DNA of 64,000 nt from Gimesia sp. (lineage in GTDB: Bacteria > Planctomycetota > Planctomycetia > Planctomycetales > Planctomycetaceae). The notes below the pieces were generated by a model, which saw nothing but the letters and a program-made list of their open reading frames with translations, was not told where the DNA came from and did no database searches. The DNA is taken from assembly GCF_040219335.1 (NCBI RefSeq), contig NZ_JAVJSQ010000022.1, positions 78,842 to 142,841 on the forward strand. The letters run 5' to 3'. Below, one piece after another: positions 46,778 through 56,764 of the stretch. The stretch's first letter is position 1. Each line of letters opens with the position of its first letter. The translations under genes were made by a program, and so were the position numbers.

Positions 46778-48367
46778 ATGTTCGATTACAAACGGCTTAA
46801 TGAAGCAGTTAAAGCAGAGAACGGTATCAGCCGTCGTCTCTTTCTTTCCTATGGTGCAGCGCTGTCGACTCTCCCTTTACTGGGTCGGGCCAGTTGGGCG
46901 AATCCCTCTCCCGTTTTCCAGAAAGATCCTTTCACCCTGGGTGTCGCTTCCGGCGATCCGGACTCGACCAGTGTGATTTTATGGACCCGCCTCGCTCCCG
47001 AACCACTGCAGCCCCACGGCGGGTTAGGTCCCCAGCCGATCGAAGTCAAATGGGAACTGGCGGAAGACGAAGGCTTTCAGAAGCTGATAGCATCAGGTAC
47101 AGCCCAGGCAACTCCACAGCTCGGGCATTCCGTGCACGTGGAAGCGAAAGGCCTGAAACCCGATCACTGGTACTGGTATCGTTTCCAGGCAGGCGATGCT
47201 GTCAGCCCCGTGGGACGCACGCGGACAATGCCTGAAACCACCGCGATGCCAGACCAGCTGAAATTTGCATTCGCCAGCTGTCAGAACTATGAACAGGGAC
47301 TGTTTACCGCCTACGAACAGATGGCTCAGGACGACCTGGACCTGGTCTTCCACCTGGGCGATTACATTTACGAATATCAGTCGGGCAGAAATGGCAAGAT
47401 CCGCACACACTTCGGTCCCGAGATCGAATCACTGGGTGATTACCGGATTCGCCACTCCCAGTACCGCGCCGATCCCTTGCTGCACAACATGCATGCCAAA
47501 TGTCCCTGGTTTGTAACCTGGGATGACCATGAATTCGATAATAACTGTGCCGCTGATGTCTCCGAAGAACTGGATGCCGACCCGATTGACTATCTACTCA
47601 GACGGGCCAATGCTTACCAGGCATATTATGAAATGATGCCGCTACGACCTGGTTGCCTGCCTCAGGGACCGCATATGCAACTCTATCGCCAGGGTGGTTT
47701 TGGACGACTGGCAGATTTCTTTGTGCTGGATACACGCCAGTATCGTTCCGATCAGCCGAATGGGGATAAAAAATCTCCGTTGAATCAATCGGCAATGGCA
47801 CGCAGTAACTCGCTGCTGGGTGGTCCACAGCGGAACTGGCTGCAGTCCCAGTTGATCAGCTCAAATGCGACCTGGAACGTTCTGGCCCAACAGGTGATGA
47901 TGGGCATGGTGAGTTTCTCATCGAAAGACGAAGAGCGGGTCTATTCCATGGACCAGTGGCCCGGCAGTGCCTATGAACGGATGCAGTTAATGCAGTTTAT
48001 GGCTGATCGCCGCGTCCCCAACCCAGTAGTATTAACTGGTGACATTCATTCCAACTGGGTGAATAATCTGCGCGTGGATGACCGCAAGCCGGAAACACCT
48101 GTCGTGGCAACCGAGTTTGTAGGAACCTCCATCAGCAGTGGTGGGAACGGTGTGCAGAAACGAAAAGGGCACGCTGACATTCTCTCACACAACCCCTGCG
48201 TGCAGTTTCAGAACTCCGAACGCGGCTATGTCCGCTGCACAGTGACTCCTAAAGACTGGACCAGCGAGTACATGGTTGTGGATGATGTCACCCGTCCCGG
48301 GGGGCATGTCACTCCGCGGGCTGCATTCGTAGTCGAAGCGGGTACTCCGGGAGCACAACCGGCTTAA
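46778..48367 (+). CDS. phoD: PhoD-family alkaline phosphatase/phosphodiesterase
   Basis: This 529-residue protein has a Tat signal (GISRRLFLSYGAAL), the N-terminal PhoD domain (about 48-150; FTLGVASGDPDSTSVILWTRL, YWYRFQAG), and the metallophosphatase core: FAFASCQNYEQG, VFHLGDYIYEY, TWDDHEFDNNCA and VLTGDIHSNWV, which bind the Fe/Ca cofactors. It should hydrolyse phosphodiesters or phosphomonoesters in the periplasm, probably under phosphate limitation. No convincing Pho box is seen upstream. It is convergent with the hybrid kinase gene, 34 bp between stops. Confidence 0.93.
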   Translation: MFDYKRLNEAVKAENGISRRLFLSYGAALSTLPLLGRASWANPSPVFQKDPFTLGVASGDPDSTSVILWTRLAPEPLQPHGGLGPQPIEVKWELAEDEGFQKLIASGTAQATPQLGHSVHVEAKGLKPDHWYWYRFQAGDAVSPVGRTRTMPETTAMPDQLKFAFASCQNYEQGLFTAYEQMAQDDLDLVFHLGDYIYEYQSGRNGKIRTHFGPEIESLGDYRIRHSQYRADPLLHNMHAKCPWFVTWDDHEFDNNCAADVSEELDADPIDYLLRRANAYQAYYEMMPLRPGCLPQGPHMQLYRQGGFGRLADFFVLDTRQYRSDQPNGDKKSPLNQSAMARSNSLLGGPQRNWLQSQLISSNATWNVLAQQVMMGMVSFSSKDEERVYSMDQWPGSAYERMQLMQFMADRRVPNPVVLTGDIHSNWVNNLRVDDRKPETPVVATEFVGTSISSGGNGVQKRKGHADILSHNPCVQFQNSERGYVRCTVTPKDWTSEYMVVDDVTRPGGHVTPRAAFVVEAGTPGAQPA

Positions 48368-48401
48368 GTACCCAATCCGCTATGCTGACATTCGACTGAG
48401 A

Positions 48402-51400
48402 TCAGAGCACCGAAGGAGGCTCGGTCTCAGTCGGCGTCTGCTGTGTAATCCAGTGCAGAAGCGTTTTCGCGAGCACTTTGCTGTTGACTGGTTTACTGAG
48501 GTAATCATCGCAGCCTGCGTCGAGACACTTCTGTCGATCTTCGGCCATGGCGTGCGCAGTGAGTGCCACGATGGGTAGCTTCGCGCCTGCAGCACGAAGC
48601 GTGCTGGCCAGAGTGTATCCATCCATTTCAGGCATCTGCATGTCTGTCAGCAGAAGGTGGTAAGGTTGTCCTGCCTGTTCTGCTTCCTGGAACTTGCGCA
48701 ATGCAATCGCTCCGTTGTCGGCGACATCGACTTCGGCCCCTTTCTTCTTGAGCAGGAAGGAAATCAGCCGTTGATTGTCGGGACCATCTTCAGCGAGCAG
48801 AATACGAGTACCTGCAGGAAGAGAGTGTATTGCGGGTGACGTTTGTTGCTCAGTCTGTTCGGGTTCGTCCTGCAAACGACTGGTGATATATCTGGTTTCG
48901 GCGACGGTCTCTATGGGAAGTAGCAGTCGGAAACAGGTTCCGGTGCCTTCCTCAGTCCAGACGAGCGAGACCTCTCCGTTCATCAGTCGGGCCAGTTTCC
49001 GTGAAATCACCAGCCCCAGTCCGGTTCCTCCATGCTGGCGAGTGACCGAGGTATCGGCCTGGGAAAAGGCGTTGAAGATTTTCTCTGCCTGTGCGGAAGA
49101 CATTCCGGGGCCGGTATCCCGGATATCGAATTGCAGAAACGATGTATCGCCCTGCTGAGACATTTCTACAATGAGTTGGATCTGCCCCTGCTCAGTAAAT
49201 TTGACTGCATTCCCGACCAGATTCATCAGGATTTGACGCAGTCGGGTGGGATCACTTTTGATGAGATCGGGAATCGGATTCTGAATCCGTGTCACCATCT
49301 CAACTCCCTTTTCCGTCGCCGGGGGACGAAGTAGACTCTCGATATGATCCAGAATGTGGAACACCTGGGTTGTTGTGTAATCGAGTTGGACTTTTTGTGC
49401 TTCAATCTTGGAAAGATCCAGGATGTCGTTAATAACCGTCAGCAGATGATTACCCGCTTCCTGGATCGTATTCACTGCCTGATCCCGTTTTCGGGGTGAC
49501 GTTGAAAAGTCTGAATCATTTTTCAGCAGATCGGCATAGCCCAGAATCGCAGTGAGCGGCGTGCGAATTTCGTGGCTCATGTTTGCCAGGAATTCGCTCT
49601 TACTTTGAGAGGCAGCCAGCGCTGCTTCCTGTGCCTGTTTGAGTTCGGTGATATCGTTTCGAATCGCGAGATAGCCAATGGAATTTCCTTCCCCATCCTT
49701 CATCGTCGCGATTGTTGTATCGACCCAGTAGGGTTCACCATTTTTACGCCGATTACAGATTTCCCCCTGCCACATGCCTTCCGCGGCAATGGTCAGAAAC
49801 ACCTCTTTCCAGAATTCCCGGGAATGCGTGCCGGAATTGACAATGCTGTGAGTCTGCCCGATCGTTTCCGCTTCGGTATATCCACTGACTTTACAGAACA
49901 TTTCATTCACATGACGAATAGTACCATTCAAATCAGTTTCGGCCACAATCGCGTGCTGATCCAGCACTTTCAGACAGAGTTCCAACCGCACTGTTGCTTC
50001 TCTGAGCGACTTCTCCAAAACAATGCGATCGGAAATATCTACGAGCACATTTACCGCACCAGTAAGTTCCCCCTCGAAATTGAACAGCGGACTGACATGT
50101 GCCAGCGCGGTCTTGCGACTGCCATCCTCGGATTCAACAACGATTTCGCCTCCGTGAAAAGTTTTCGCTGAGTCCAAAGCAAGCGCCATCCAGCATTTCT
50201 CATGCGGAATCGGACTTCCATCAGTGCCGAATAATTTGAACGAACCACAGAACCGGTCCTTCGGATTTTCGATCTGTGGTTCCCGCCCCCAGAAATCGGC
50301 TGCTGCCTGATTGTAATAAGTAATCAGTCCCTGGGTATCACAGGTGTATGCAGCGACCGGAAGGGCATCAAGCAGGCGGCGGATTTTTTCCCGGCTGTCC
50401 AGCAGTTCCTGTTCTGCCTGCTTGCGCTCCGTGATATCATTTTCGATGGCCATAAAACCGGTCAGTATGCCATCGGCGTCCAGGATCGGATCAACCTTAA
50501 GATGCACCCAGTATTCTGCTCCTGACTTGTGATAGTTAATCAGTTCTGTTTCGAAGCTCTCTCCTGCGCTAATCTTTCGAGACATGTACTCGATCACCCG
50601 GGAATCCGTTTTCTCTCCCTGGAGCATCGCCCCGGGGCTCTGCTCCATTAACTCTTCGAGACCATACCCGGTGATCTGCGTAAAGCGGTCATTGACCCAT
50701 TCTACACGTCCCTGGACATCAGTGATCACAACACCATTGGTCGACTTACTGACCGCGGTTGCCAGTCGTGACAGTTGTTTTTCATTCTGTTTCTGTTGCG
50801 TGATGTCGATACCGACCCCGAGGTAGCCTTCGATCTGCTGATACTGATCGCGAATCGCTGTCACCGTCAGTTCTACGGTACGATGGCTGCCGTCCTTACA
50901 GACATAGGTCCATTCATGCTTGTCCGAATTTCCCTGCATTGCCAGTGCAATAAACGTTTCGAAATTCTGAATCTTGCGTCCTAGTGCTGCAGTCAGTTCC
51001 CGGGCATGATCTTCGATTTCTTCTGCAAGGTGAAAACATTCGGGTGTCTGAATGCCAATCATTTCCCTGGCTGAATACCCCAGCAACTGTTCGGCTCCGG
51101 GACTGAACAGGGTGATAATCCCCTCGGGATCGGTGGCAATGATGGAGACTTCCGTAGCAGCCCGGATGACCCCATCCAGGTGTGCACGGGAAGTGTACTC
51201 GTCATACTGGAGGAGGAGAAATTCCGCTTCGCGCTGCTTTTCTTCAGTGATGTCCTGAAACGCTCCCACCAGACGTACGGGATTCCCCTGCTCGTATTCC
51301 AGTTCTCCCTGGGCTCTCACCCAGATATGTCGTCCTTTGGCTGTAATGAACGGGAGTTTGAGATCCCAGGACTGTCCGGTTTCGATCGAACGTTCCAGTG

Positions 51401-52706
51401 CACTTTGCAGAACAGGGCGTGCCTCAGGGGCATAAAAGCTGTACGCAGTCTCGATAGAAGGACGATATCCCGGCTCGACTTCATGGATCGCATACGTCTC
51501 CTGGGTCCAGAACAATTCCCGCGTTTCGAGATCCAGGTGCCAACCACCGATCTTAGCGACTTCGCCAACACGTGATAACAGCTTTTCACTCTGGTTGAGC
51601 TGCATCTTCGTCAGCTGATAATCATGAATGTCTTCGACGGTTCCGATCAGGGTCCGCTGCCCCTCCAGATCTCCATTCAAGACCTGCGCCTGGATCCGCA
51701 CCCAACGGGAAAAGCCCATATGATTTCTGGTACGAGCTTTCAGATCGATTGGCCTTCCCTCTTGTAAATGTCTCTCGATCGCTGATTCCCAGGACTCTCT
51801 GTTTCCTGCCCCCAGATGATTGAGAAATACTTCATACTGAGCGAGGGGAAACTCTGACTCTGCTGTGTAGCCGAACACGCGCCAGAATGATTTGGAGCAC
51901 CAGAATTCATTGGTCTGCTCAGTCCAGGACCAGGTTTCATGAAAGGAAGCCGAGATTGACGCAGCCAGTTGGGATTGATTGCTTTTCAGATTCTGTACGC
52001 GTAAATCGAGATCCGTTTCTCTCTTGTCCAGGCTGTCCTTTCGCTTTCGGACACGGGTTAAAAGATAAAAGCTGGCGGCATACGCAGTGACTGGCAGTAC
52101 CAGCCAGAAAAACCAGTGATGGGAAACGGAAGCCGCCTGACCTGTCTGCGCCTGGTCAGCATCAGGTAAGACAGACTGAAATTTCACCAGCAGGGGCATC
52201 AATTTCTGCTCGCTGGTGAGAACCCGAGGCAACATGGCCTCGGGACTCTGTTGCCCCGACAGCACTTTAAGAACGTCTGCTGTAATCTGCTCAAAGAGAG
52301 GGCTGATTTGCCTATCAAGCTTCGAGGCAGCGGGAGCGGAGCCTGCCACCGTCTGACTGAGCTGATGACGCTGAGCATTCCACTGATTTAATAATTCGTC
52401 CAGTCGCTGATAGCTACTGGCAGCCTGCTTCGGGTTACTCAACAACAGCAGATGCTTGACGATTTCTGCAGTCTGGACCTGAAGTTGACTGACCGTCTGT
52501 CGTTGCTGTATCGCAGTCGCGGATTCGGAAGCTGACTGCGGTATGATTGACTGCTTCTGAAACAGAACCAGTACCAGAACCAGGAAAAAGCTGGCGAGAG
52601 CAGCCTGTAGAAAAGGCGTTCGAACAGCATTTTCCCACCCGGAAACTTTGACACGGGCCTGGATTGAGTCACCGACATTTGAGTCAGAACTAAAACTATG
52701 ATGCAT
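48402..52706 (-). CDS. Membrane hybrid histidine kinase with six PAS domains
   Basis: This 1434-residue protein has a transmembrane helix (about 33-50), a helical periplasmic region (about 55-170) resembling PilJ-type sensor segments, and a second helix (about 178-200). Six PAS domains follow in tandem (about 230-1025), most ending in a DIT-type motif (EDIHD, QDITEEK, IDITQQK, NDITERK, VDISDR, NDITELK). Then come HisKA with the phospho-acceptor His1045 in MSHEIRTPL, an HATPase domain (LRQILMNLVGNAVKFTE, DTGPGMS, GGTGLGL) and a receiver domain with Asp1355 in LLTDMQMPEMDG and the Lys of LSKPV. No partner regulator or output gene is adjacent, so the target is unknown. Confidence 0.92.
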   Translation of the reverse strand: MHHSFSSDSNVGDSIQARVKVSGWENAVRTPFLQAALASFFLVLVLVLFQKQSIIPQSASESATAIQQRQTVSQLQVQTAEIVKHLLLLSNPKQAASSYQRLDELLNQWNAQRHQLSQTVAGSAPAASKLDRQISPLFEQITADVLKVLSGQQSPEAMLPRVLTSEQKLMPLLVKFQSVLPDADQAQTGQAASVSHHWFFWLVLPVTAYAASFYLLTRVRKRKDSLDKRETDLDLRVQNLKSNQSQLAASISASFHETWSWTEQTNEFWCSKSFWRVFGYTAESEFPLAQYEVFLNHLGAGNRESWESAIERHLQEGRPIDLKARTRNHMGFSRWVRIQAQVLNGDLEGQRTLIGTVEDIHDYQLTKMQLNQSEKLLSRVGEVAKIGGWHLDLETRELFWTQETYAIHEVEPGYRPSIETAYSFYAPEARPVLQSALERSIETGQSWDLKLPFITAKGRHIWVRAQGELEYEQGNPVRLVGAFQDITEEKQREAEFLLLQYDEYTSRAHLDGVIRAATEVSIIATDPEGIITLFSPGAEQLLGYSAREMIGIQTPECFHLAEEIEDHARELTAALGRKIQNFETFIALAMQGNSDKHEWTYVCKDGSHRTVELTVTAIRDQYQQIEGYLGVGIDITQQKQNEKQLSRLATAVSKSTNGVVITDVQGRVEWVNDRFTQITGYGLEELMEQSPGAMLQGEKTDSRVIEYMSRKISAGESFETELINYHKSGAEYWVHLKVDPILDADGILTGFMAIENDITERKQAEQELLDSREKIRRLLDALPVAAYTCDTQGLITYYNQAAADFWGREPQIENPKDRFCGSFKLFGTDGSPIPHEKCWMALALDSAKTFHGGEIVVESEDGSRKTALAHVSPLFNFEGELTGAVNVLVDISDRIVLEKSLREATVRLELCLKVLDQHAIVAETDLNGTIRHVNEMFCKVSGYTEAETIGQTHSIVNSGTHSREFWKEVFLTIAAEGMWQGEICNRRKNGEPYWVDTTIATMKDGEGNSIGYLAIRNDITELKQAQEAALAASQSKSEFLANMSHEIRTPLTAILGYADLLKNDSDFSTSPRKRDQAVNTIQEAGNHLLTVINDILDLSKIEAQKVQLDYTTTQVFHILDHIESLLRPPATEKGVEMVTRIQNPIPDLIKSDPTRLRQILMNLVGNAVKFTEQGQIQLIVEMSQQGDTSFLQFDIRDTGPGMSSAQAEKIFNAFSQADTSVTRQHGGTGLGLVISRKLARLMNGEVSLVWTEEGTGTCFRLLLPIETVAETRYITSRLQDEPEQTEQQTSPAIHSLPAGTRILLAEDGPDNQRLISFLLKKKGAEVDVADNGAIALRKFQEAEQAGQPYHLLLTDMQMPEMDGYTLASTLRAAGAKLPIVALTAHAMAEDRQKCLDAGCDDYLSKPVNSKVLAKTLLHWITQQTPTETEPPSVL

Positions 52707-53177
52707 GGTTGATAATCAAGGAATTACAGACAGATGACGACAGACCATTTCTCTAAGTGGCGAATCAGAAGGGAGGTCAGTTATTTCCTGAAGTTACAGT
52801 GGGGATCCCTATCATTTTCTTTCGTCCCTGAAATTAAGCTGAGATGATAAAAACAGAGAACTTGAAACCCGTGACTGTTATGTCTGCTGGCAGGATTCTG
52901 TTGAATTTCTCTGCTGACACAGTTTCTCTGAAAAGTGCCTGAGGGATTCACCTGTAATTGATGCTAAACGAAAGAATATGCTCCTCAGCTTCAGGCTTTC
53001 AGATTCATGGTTTTTTCATTGGTATTATTAAATGAGCCGTCTAGAATAAAGCAAATCTGTACATCTCGTACGAGTTCAAAACAAAAGGCCTCTCAAAAGA
53101 ATTGTTTATCATAAGCAATCCTCCGAACTTGCACTTGAGACGTTTTTCAAATCCAATCATCTCAGGGAGAATCCGCC
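52707..53177. other. Divergent intergenic region, kinase/sulfatase
   Basis: This 471-bp gap holds no credible gene. Two palindromes are visible: CTCGTACGAG at 53065-53074 and the 19-bp element at 53101-53119. The rest is AT-rich, and promoters for both divergent genes presumably lie here. Confidence 0.45.
53101..53119. promoter_or_regulatory. 19-bp operator-like palindrome before sulfatase
   Basis: ATTGTTTATCATAAGCAAT is a near-perfect palindrome with arms ATTG.TTAT and ATAA.CAAT; only one symmetric position departs (a T-G pair). It lies 59 bp before the sulfatase start, a position suited to a repressor or activator of that gene. No regulator gene is adjacent. Confidence 0.4.
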
Positions 53178-54749
53178 ATGAAGAGTTTATGCCGCTGGGG
53201 ATCAATGGCTTTATTGATCTGTGCCACGCTGGTGACTCAAACTTTTGCCCAGCAGAACAGTTCCTCCAGGAAAAAACCAAATATTCTGGTCATTTTCGGT
53301 GACGACATCGGTCAGACCAATGTTTCTGCCTACACAATGGGACTGGTGGGTTACCGCACGCCCAACATCGATCGAATCGCCCGGGAAGGGGTGATCTTTA
53401 CCGACTATTATGCGGAGCAGAGCTGTACTGCAGGACGCTCAACATTCATTACCGGGCAGTGCAGCTACCGCACGGGGCTGTCGAAAGTGGGCCTGCCTGG
53501 TGCGGACCTGGGATTACAGGCCGAAGACCCGACTCTGGCAGAACTACTGAAACCGCTGGGCTATGCGACCGGTCAGTTCGGAAAAAACCACCTCGGAGAC
53601 AAGGACGAATTCCTGCCGACGAATCATGGGTTCGATGAATTCCTGGGAAATCTATATCACCTGAATGCAGAAGAAGAACCCGAAAATCGCAACTATCCGC
53701 GGGATCCCGAATTCCGCAAGAAATTTGGTCCGCGAGGTGTGATCAAATCCAGTGCGGACGGCAAAATCGAAGACACCGGTCCCCTGACGAAAAAGCGAAT
53801 GGAGACAGTGGATGAAGAAACTTCGTCTGCAGCCATTGATTTCATTGAACGCCAGACCAAAGCAGAAAAGCCCTTCTTCTGCTGGTGGAACTCAACCCGC
53901 ATGCACTTCCGGACGCACGTCAAAGAAGAACACCGCGATCAGCCAGGGCTGACCGCCCGCACGGAATATGCAGACGGGATGATTGAGCACGACAAGCAGG
54001 TGGGAACACTGCTCAAGAAACTGGACGAACTGGGAATTGTGGACAATACGATTGTGATCTACACGACCGACAACGGGCCGCATAAAAACTCCTGGCCCGA
54101 TGCGGGATTAAGCCCCTTCCGGAACGAGAAGAATTCGAACTGGGAAGGTGCCTTCCGGGTGCCCTGCGTGATTCGCTGGCCGGGCAAAATCAAGGCTGGT
54201 ACAGTCTCTAATGAGATTGTGAGCGGCATGGACTGGCTGCCGACTCTGATGGCCGCTGCCGGTGACAGCAATATCAAAGAGGAACTTTTGAAAGGGCATC
54301 GCGCGGGGAATAAGACTTACAAGGTCCATCTGGACGGGTACAATATCCTGCCTTACCTGACCGGCAAAGAAAAGAAATCGCCGCGCAGGTCATTCTTCTA
54401 CTTTAACGACGACAGCCAACTGGTCGGACTGCGGTTCGAGAACTGGAAGCTGGTCTTCCTGGAACAGCGTGCCCGGGGGACCCTCAAAGTCTGGGCGGAG
54501 CCTTTTACGCCGCTGCGTCTGCCGTTAATGTTTGATTTGCGAGCTGATCCGTACGAGCAGGCCAATATCACGTCGAATACGTATTATGACTGGTTGCTCG
54601 ACCATGCCTTCCTGCTGGTTCCCGCTCAGCAATACGCGGGCAACTTCCTGGAAACCTTTAAAGAGTTTCCGCCACGTCAGAAACCGGCTTCCTTCAATCT
54701 GGATGAAGTGGCCAAAAAACTGCAGGAAGGGACTGGCGGGGCTCAATAA
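53178..54749 (+). CDS. Exported arylsulfatase
   Basis: This 523-residue type I sulfatase has a signal peptide (1-24), the metal-binding FGDDIGQ region (40-46), and the modification motif CTAGR with Cys83 as the predicted formylglycine. The GKNHLGDKDE segment corresponds to the second sulfatase signature (with Asn in place of the usual Trp), and YTTDNGPHKN holds later metal ligands. It resembles arylsulfatase A-like proteins that keep a conserved C-terminal EQRARG...WAEPFTPLRLP segment. GGGAGA seven bases upstream supports the ATG. A strong terminator follows at 54781, so it is probably a single-gene unit. Confidence 0.92.
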   Translation: MKSLCRWGSMALLICATLVTQTFAQQNSSSRKKPNILVIFGDDIGQTNVSAYTMGLVGYRTPNIDRIAREGVIFTDYYAEQSCTAGRSTFITGQCSYRTGLSKVGLPGADLGLQAEDPTLAELLKPLGYATGQFGKNHLGDKDEFLPTNHGFDEFLGNLYHLNAEEEPENRNYPRDPEFRKKFGPRGVIKSSADGKIEDTGPLTKKRMETVDEETSSAAIDFIERQTKAEKPFFCWWNSTRMHFRTHVKEEHRDQPGLTARTEYADGMIEHDKQVGTLLKKLDELGIVDNTIVIYTTDNGPHKNSWPDAGLSPFRNEKNSNWEGAFRVPCVIRWPGKIKAGTVSNEIVSGMDWLPTLMAAAGDSNIKEELLKGHRAGNKTYKVHLDGYNILPYLTGKEKKSPRRSFFYFNDDSQLVGLRFENWKLVFLEQRARGTLKVWAEPFTPLRLPLMFDLRADPYEQANITSNTYYDWLLDHAFLLVPAQQYAGNFLETFKEFPPRQKPASFNLDEVAKKLQEGTGGAQ

Positions 54750-54780
54750 GCTCGCCTTACCAGTCTGTTGATATTACACT

Positions 54781-54819
54781 CAAAGCGGAGCGTCCACACG
54801 GGGCGTTCCGCTTTGTTTT
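54781..54819 (+). terminator. Intrinsic terminator after sulfatase
   Basis: CAAAGCGGA (54781-54789) pairs perfectly with TCCGCTTTG (54807-54815), with further inner pairing of CGTCC with GGGCG, and is followed by TTTTCTTT. It separates the sulfatase from the MoxR-Bat operon. Confidence 0.75.
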
Positions 54820-54874
54820 CTTTGCCAGCAGGTAGCGTCAAGAATGCTGCCAGACTCTGACTGAAGGAACGTGC

Positions 54875-55834
54875 ATGAATCCGCGTGAATCGATTCTGCA
54901 GATCTCGGAATCAATGAATGCCGCTATTCTGGGGCAGGAAGCTGTGGTGGAACGGCTGCTGATTGCCCTTCTGGCGGATGGCCATGTGTTGCTGGAAGGC
55001 TTACCCGGCACGGCAAAAACGCGATCGATCAAAACGCTGTCGAGTCTCATCGAAAGTCAGTTCAGTCGCGTGCAGTTTACCCCGGACCTGCTGCCTTCGG
55101 ATGTGACGGGCTCGGAAATTTATCGTGAGCAGAACGCGACATTCGAGTTCCAGCAGGGGCCAGTGTTCGGTAATCTGGTCCTGGCGGATGAAATCAACCG
55201 TGCTCCGGCAAAGGTGCAGTCTTCATTGCTGGAAGCGATGGAGGAACGCCAGGTCACCGTAGCGGGCAAGACGCATCGGCTGCCGAACCTGTTTCTGGTG
55301 CTGGCGACCCAGAACCCCATTGAACAGGAAGGGACTTACCCGCTGCCCGAAGCACAAATGGACCGGTTTCTGCTCTACGTGAATGTGGATTATCCCGTCG
55401 GTGAGAATGAGCTGGCCATCATGCGGCTGGTACGCCAGGAAAAAGCGGCGGCGGTAAAAAAGTTACCGGTTCCCATTTCGCAGGACGTAATCTTCGAGGC
55501 GCGGAAGCAGGTATTTGAAATCCACGTGGCGGAAGCGGCAGAACAATACATCGTCGATCTGGTGTTGGCCACGCGAAACCCGGAGCGAACGGGAGGAAAA
55601 CTGGCCAGTTGGATTCGCCTGGGCGCCAGTCCGCGGGGAACGATCGCACTGGATGCAGCCGCGCGGGCACATGCCTGGCTGAACAACCAGGACTTTGTCT
55701 CACCGGACAATATTCGTGCGGTCGCACCGGCGTGCCTGGCACATCGGGTGCATCTGAGTTACGAAGCCGAGGCGGAGGGGGTCTCCCGGACTGATGTGAT
55801 TGAAGAACTTCTGAAAACGGTCGTTGCCGTCTGA
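54875..55834 (+). CDS. MoxR-family AAA+ ATPase
   Basis: This 319-residue AAA+ ATPase has Walker A GLPGTAKT at 42-49, Walker B LADEINRAPAKVQSSLLEAM near 106-125, sensor 1 in LVLATQNPIEQEG and sensor 2 in the C-terminal lid. MoxR proteins act as chaperone-like ATPases with VWA partners; here it heads a Bat-type operon, which links it to envelope integrity or stress functions. GAAGGA six bases upstream supports the ATG. The DUF58 gene follows after nine bases. Confidence 0.93.
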   Translation: MNPRESILQISESMNAAILGQEAVVERLLIALLADGHVLLEGLPGTAKTRSIKTLSSLIESQFSRVQFTPDLLPSDVTGSEIYREQNATFEFQQGPVFGNLVLADEINRAPAKVQSSLLEAMEERQVTVAGKTHRLPNLFLVLATQNPIEQEGTYPLPEAQMDRFLLYVNVDYPVGENELAIMRLVRQEKAAAVKKLPVPISQDVIFEARKQVFEIHVAEAAEQYIVDLVLATRNPERTGGKLASWIRLGASPRGTIALDAAARAHAWLNNQDFVSPDNIRAVAPACLAHRVHLSYEAEAEGVSRTDVIEELLKTVVAV

Positions 55835-55843
55835 GGTCAGCCC

Positions 55844-56764
55844 ATGAGTGCTGCTGTTTCGATTACACTCGAAGAACTGATTCTGATGAAGGCCGAAGCG
55901 CGCGGCTTTTCTCTGCTGCCACGTCAGCCGGTCACTTCGCTGCTGGCGGGGCGACATGCTTCGCGTCTGCGGGGGCGGGGGCTGACGTTTGAGGAGCTGC
56001 GGCACTATCACGAAGGAGACGACGTCCGTTCGATCGACTGGAGGGCGACGGCTCGACTGCGTTCACCTCACGTGCGGGTTTTCAGTGAAGAGCGGGAACG
56101 CCCGGTGCTGTTCGTGGTCGATCAGCGGTTGCCCATGTTTTTCGGATCGCGGCGGGCGATGAAATCGGTGGTGGCGGCCGAACTGGCGGCCCTGGGGGCG
56201 TGGCGCTCTCTCGAAGTGGGAGACCGCGTCGGAGGACTGGTATTCAACGAAAGTGAAGTTGTGGAGATCCGTCCGCATCGCAGCCGGACACGTGTGCTGC
56301 GGCTGTTTCATGAAATCGTCAACATGAACCAGCGTTTGGCTTCCGATCAGCGTGCGGAGGGTAGTGTTACATTAAACGACGCGCTGGAGAAGGCCCTGCA
56401 TCTGGCCAAGCATGACTGCCTCGTGGTCCTGATCAGTGATCTGGATGGGGCGGATGCGGAAACGCGTCGGCTTTCGACTTTGATTTCCACCCGCAATGAT
56501 ATGCTGGTGGCCGCTGTTTATGATCCGCTGGGGGCGACGCTGTCCGGGGCACCGGGCATGCTGGCCGCCGACCGGGGAGAACTGTGGGAAATTCCCAGTC
56601 ACGCTGCTTTTACCGATCAGTTTCGGCAGGCCTTTCAGGAACGTGTGGATGAATGGCAGAAAATTTTTCGTAATCTGAAGGTGCCCGTAATGCCTGTTTC
56701 TACGTCATTGCCCGCAGGCCAACAGGTGCTTTCTCTGCTGGGACACAGGGCGCGACCCTCATGA
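55844..56764 (+). CDS. DUF58 family protein
   Basis: This 306-residue protein has the DUF58 signature RHASRLRGRGLTFEELRHYHEGDDVRSIDWRATARL spread over about 43-78, followed by a VWA-like fold (VLFVVDQRLPMFFGS). DUF58 proteins are regular partners of MoxR ATPases and VWA proteins and are thought to bridge them. The gene starts nine bases after moxR and its stop overlaps the next start by ATGA (56761-56764), so translation is coupled. Confidence 0.92.
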   Translation: MSAAVSITLEELILMKAEARGFSLLPRQPVTSLLAGRHASRLRGRGLTFEELRHYHEGDDVRSIDWRATARLRSPHVRVFSEERERPVLFVVDQRLPMFFGSRRAMKSVVAAELAALGAWRSLEVGDRVGGLVFNESEVVEIRPHRSRTRVLRLFHEIVNMNQRLASDQRAEGSVTLNDALEKALHLAKHDCLVVLISDLDGADAETRRLSTLISTRNDMLVAAVYDPLGATLSGAPGMLAADRGELWEIPSHAAFTDQFRQAFQERVDEWQKIFRNLKVPVMPVSTSLPAGQQVLSLLGHRARPS

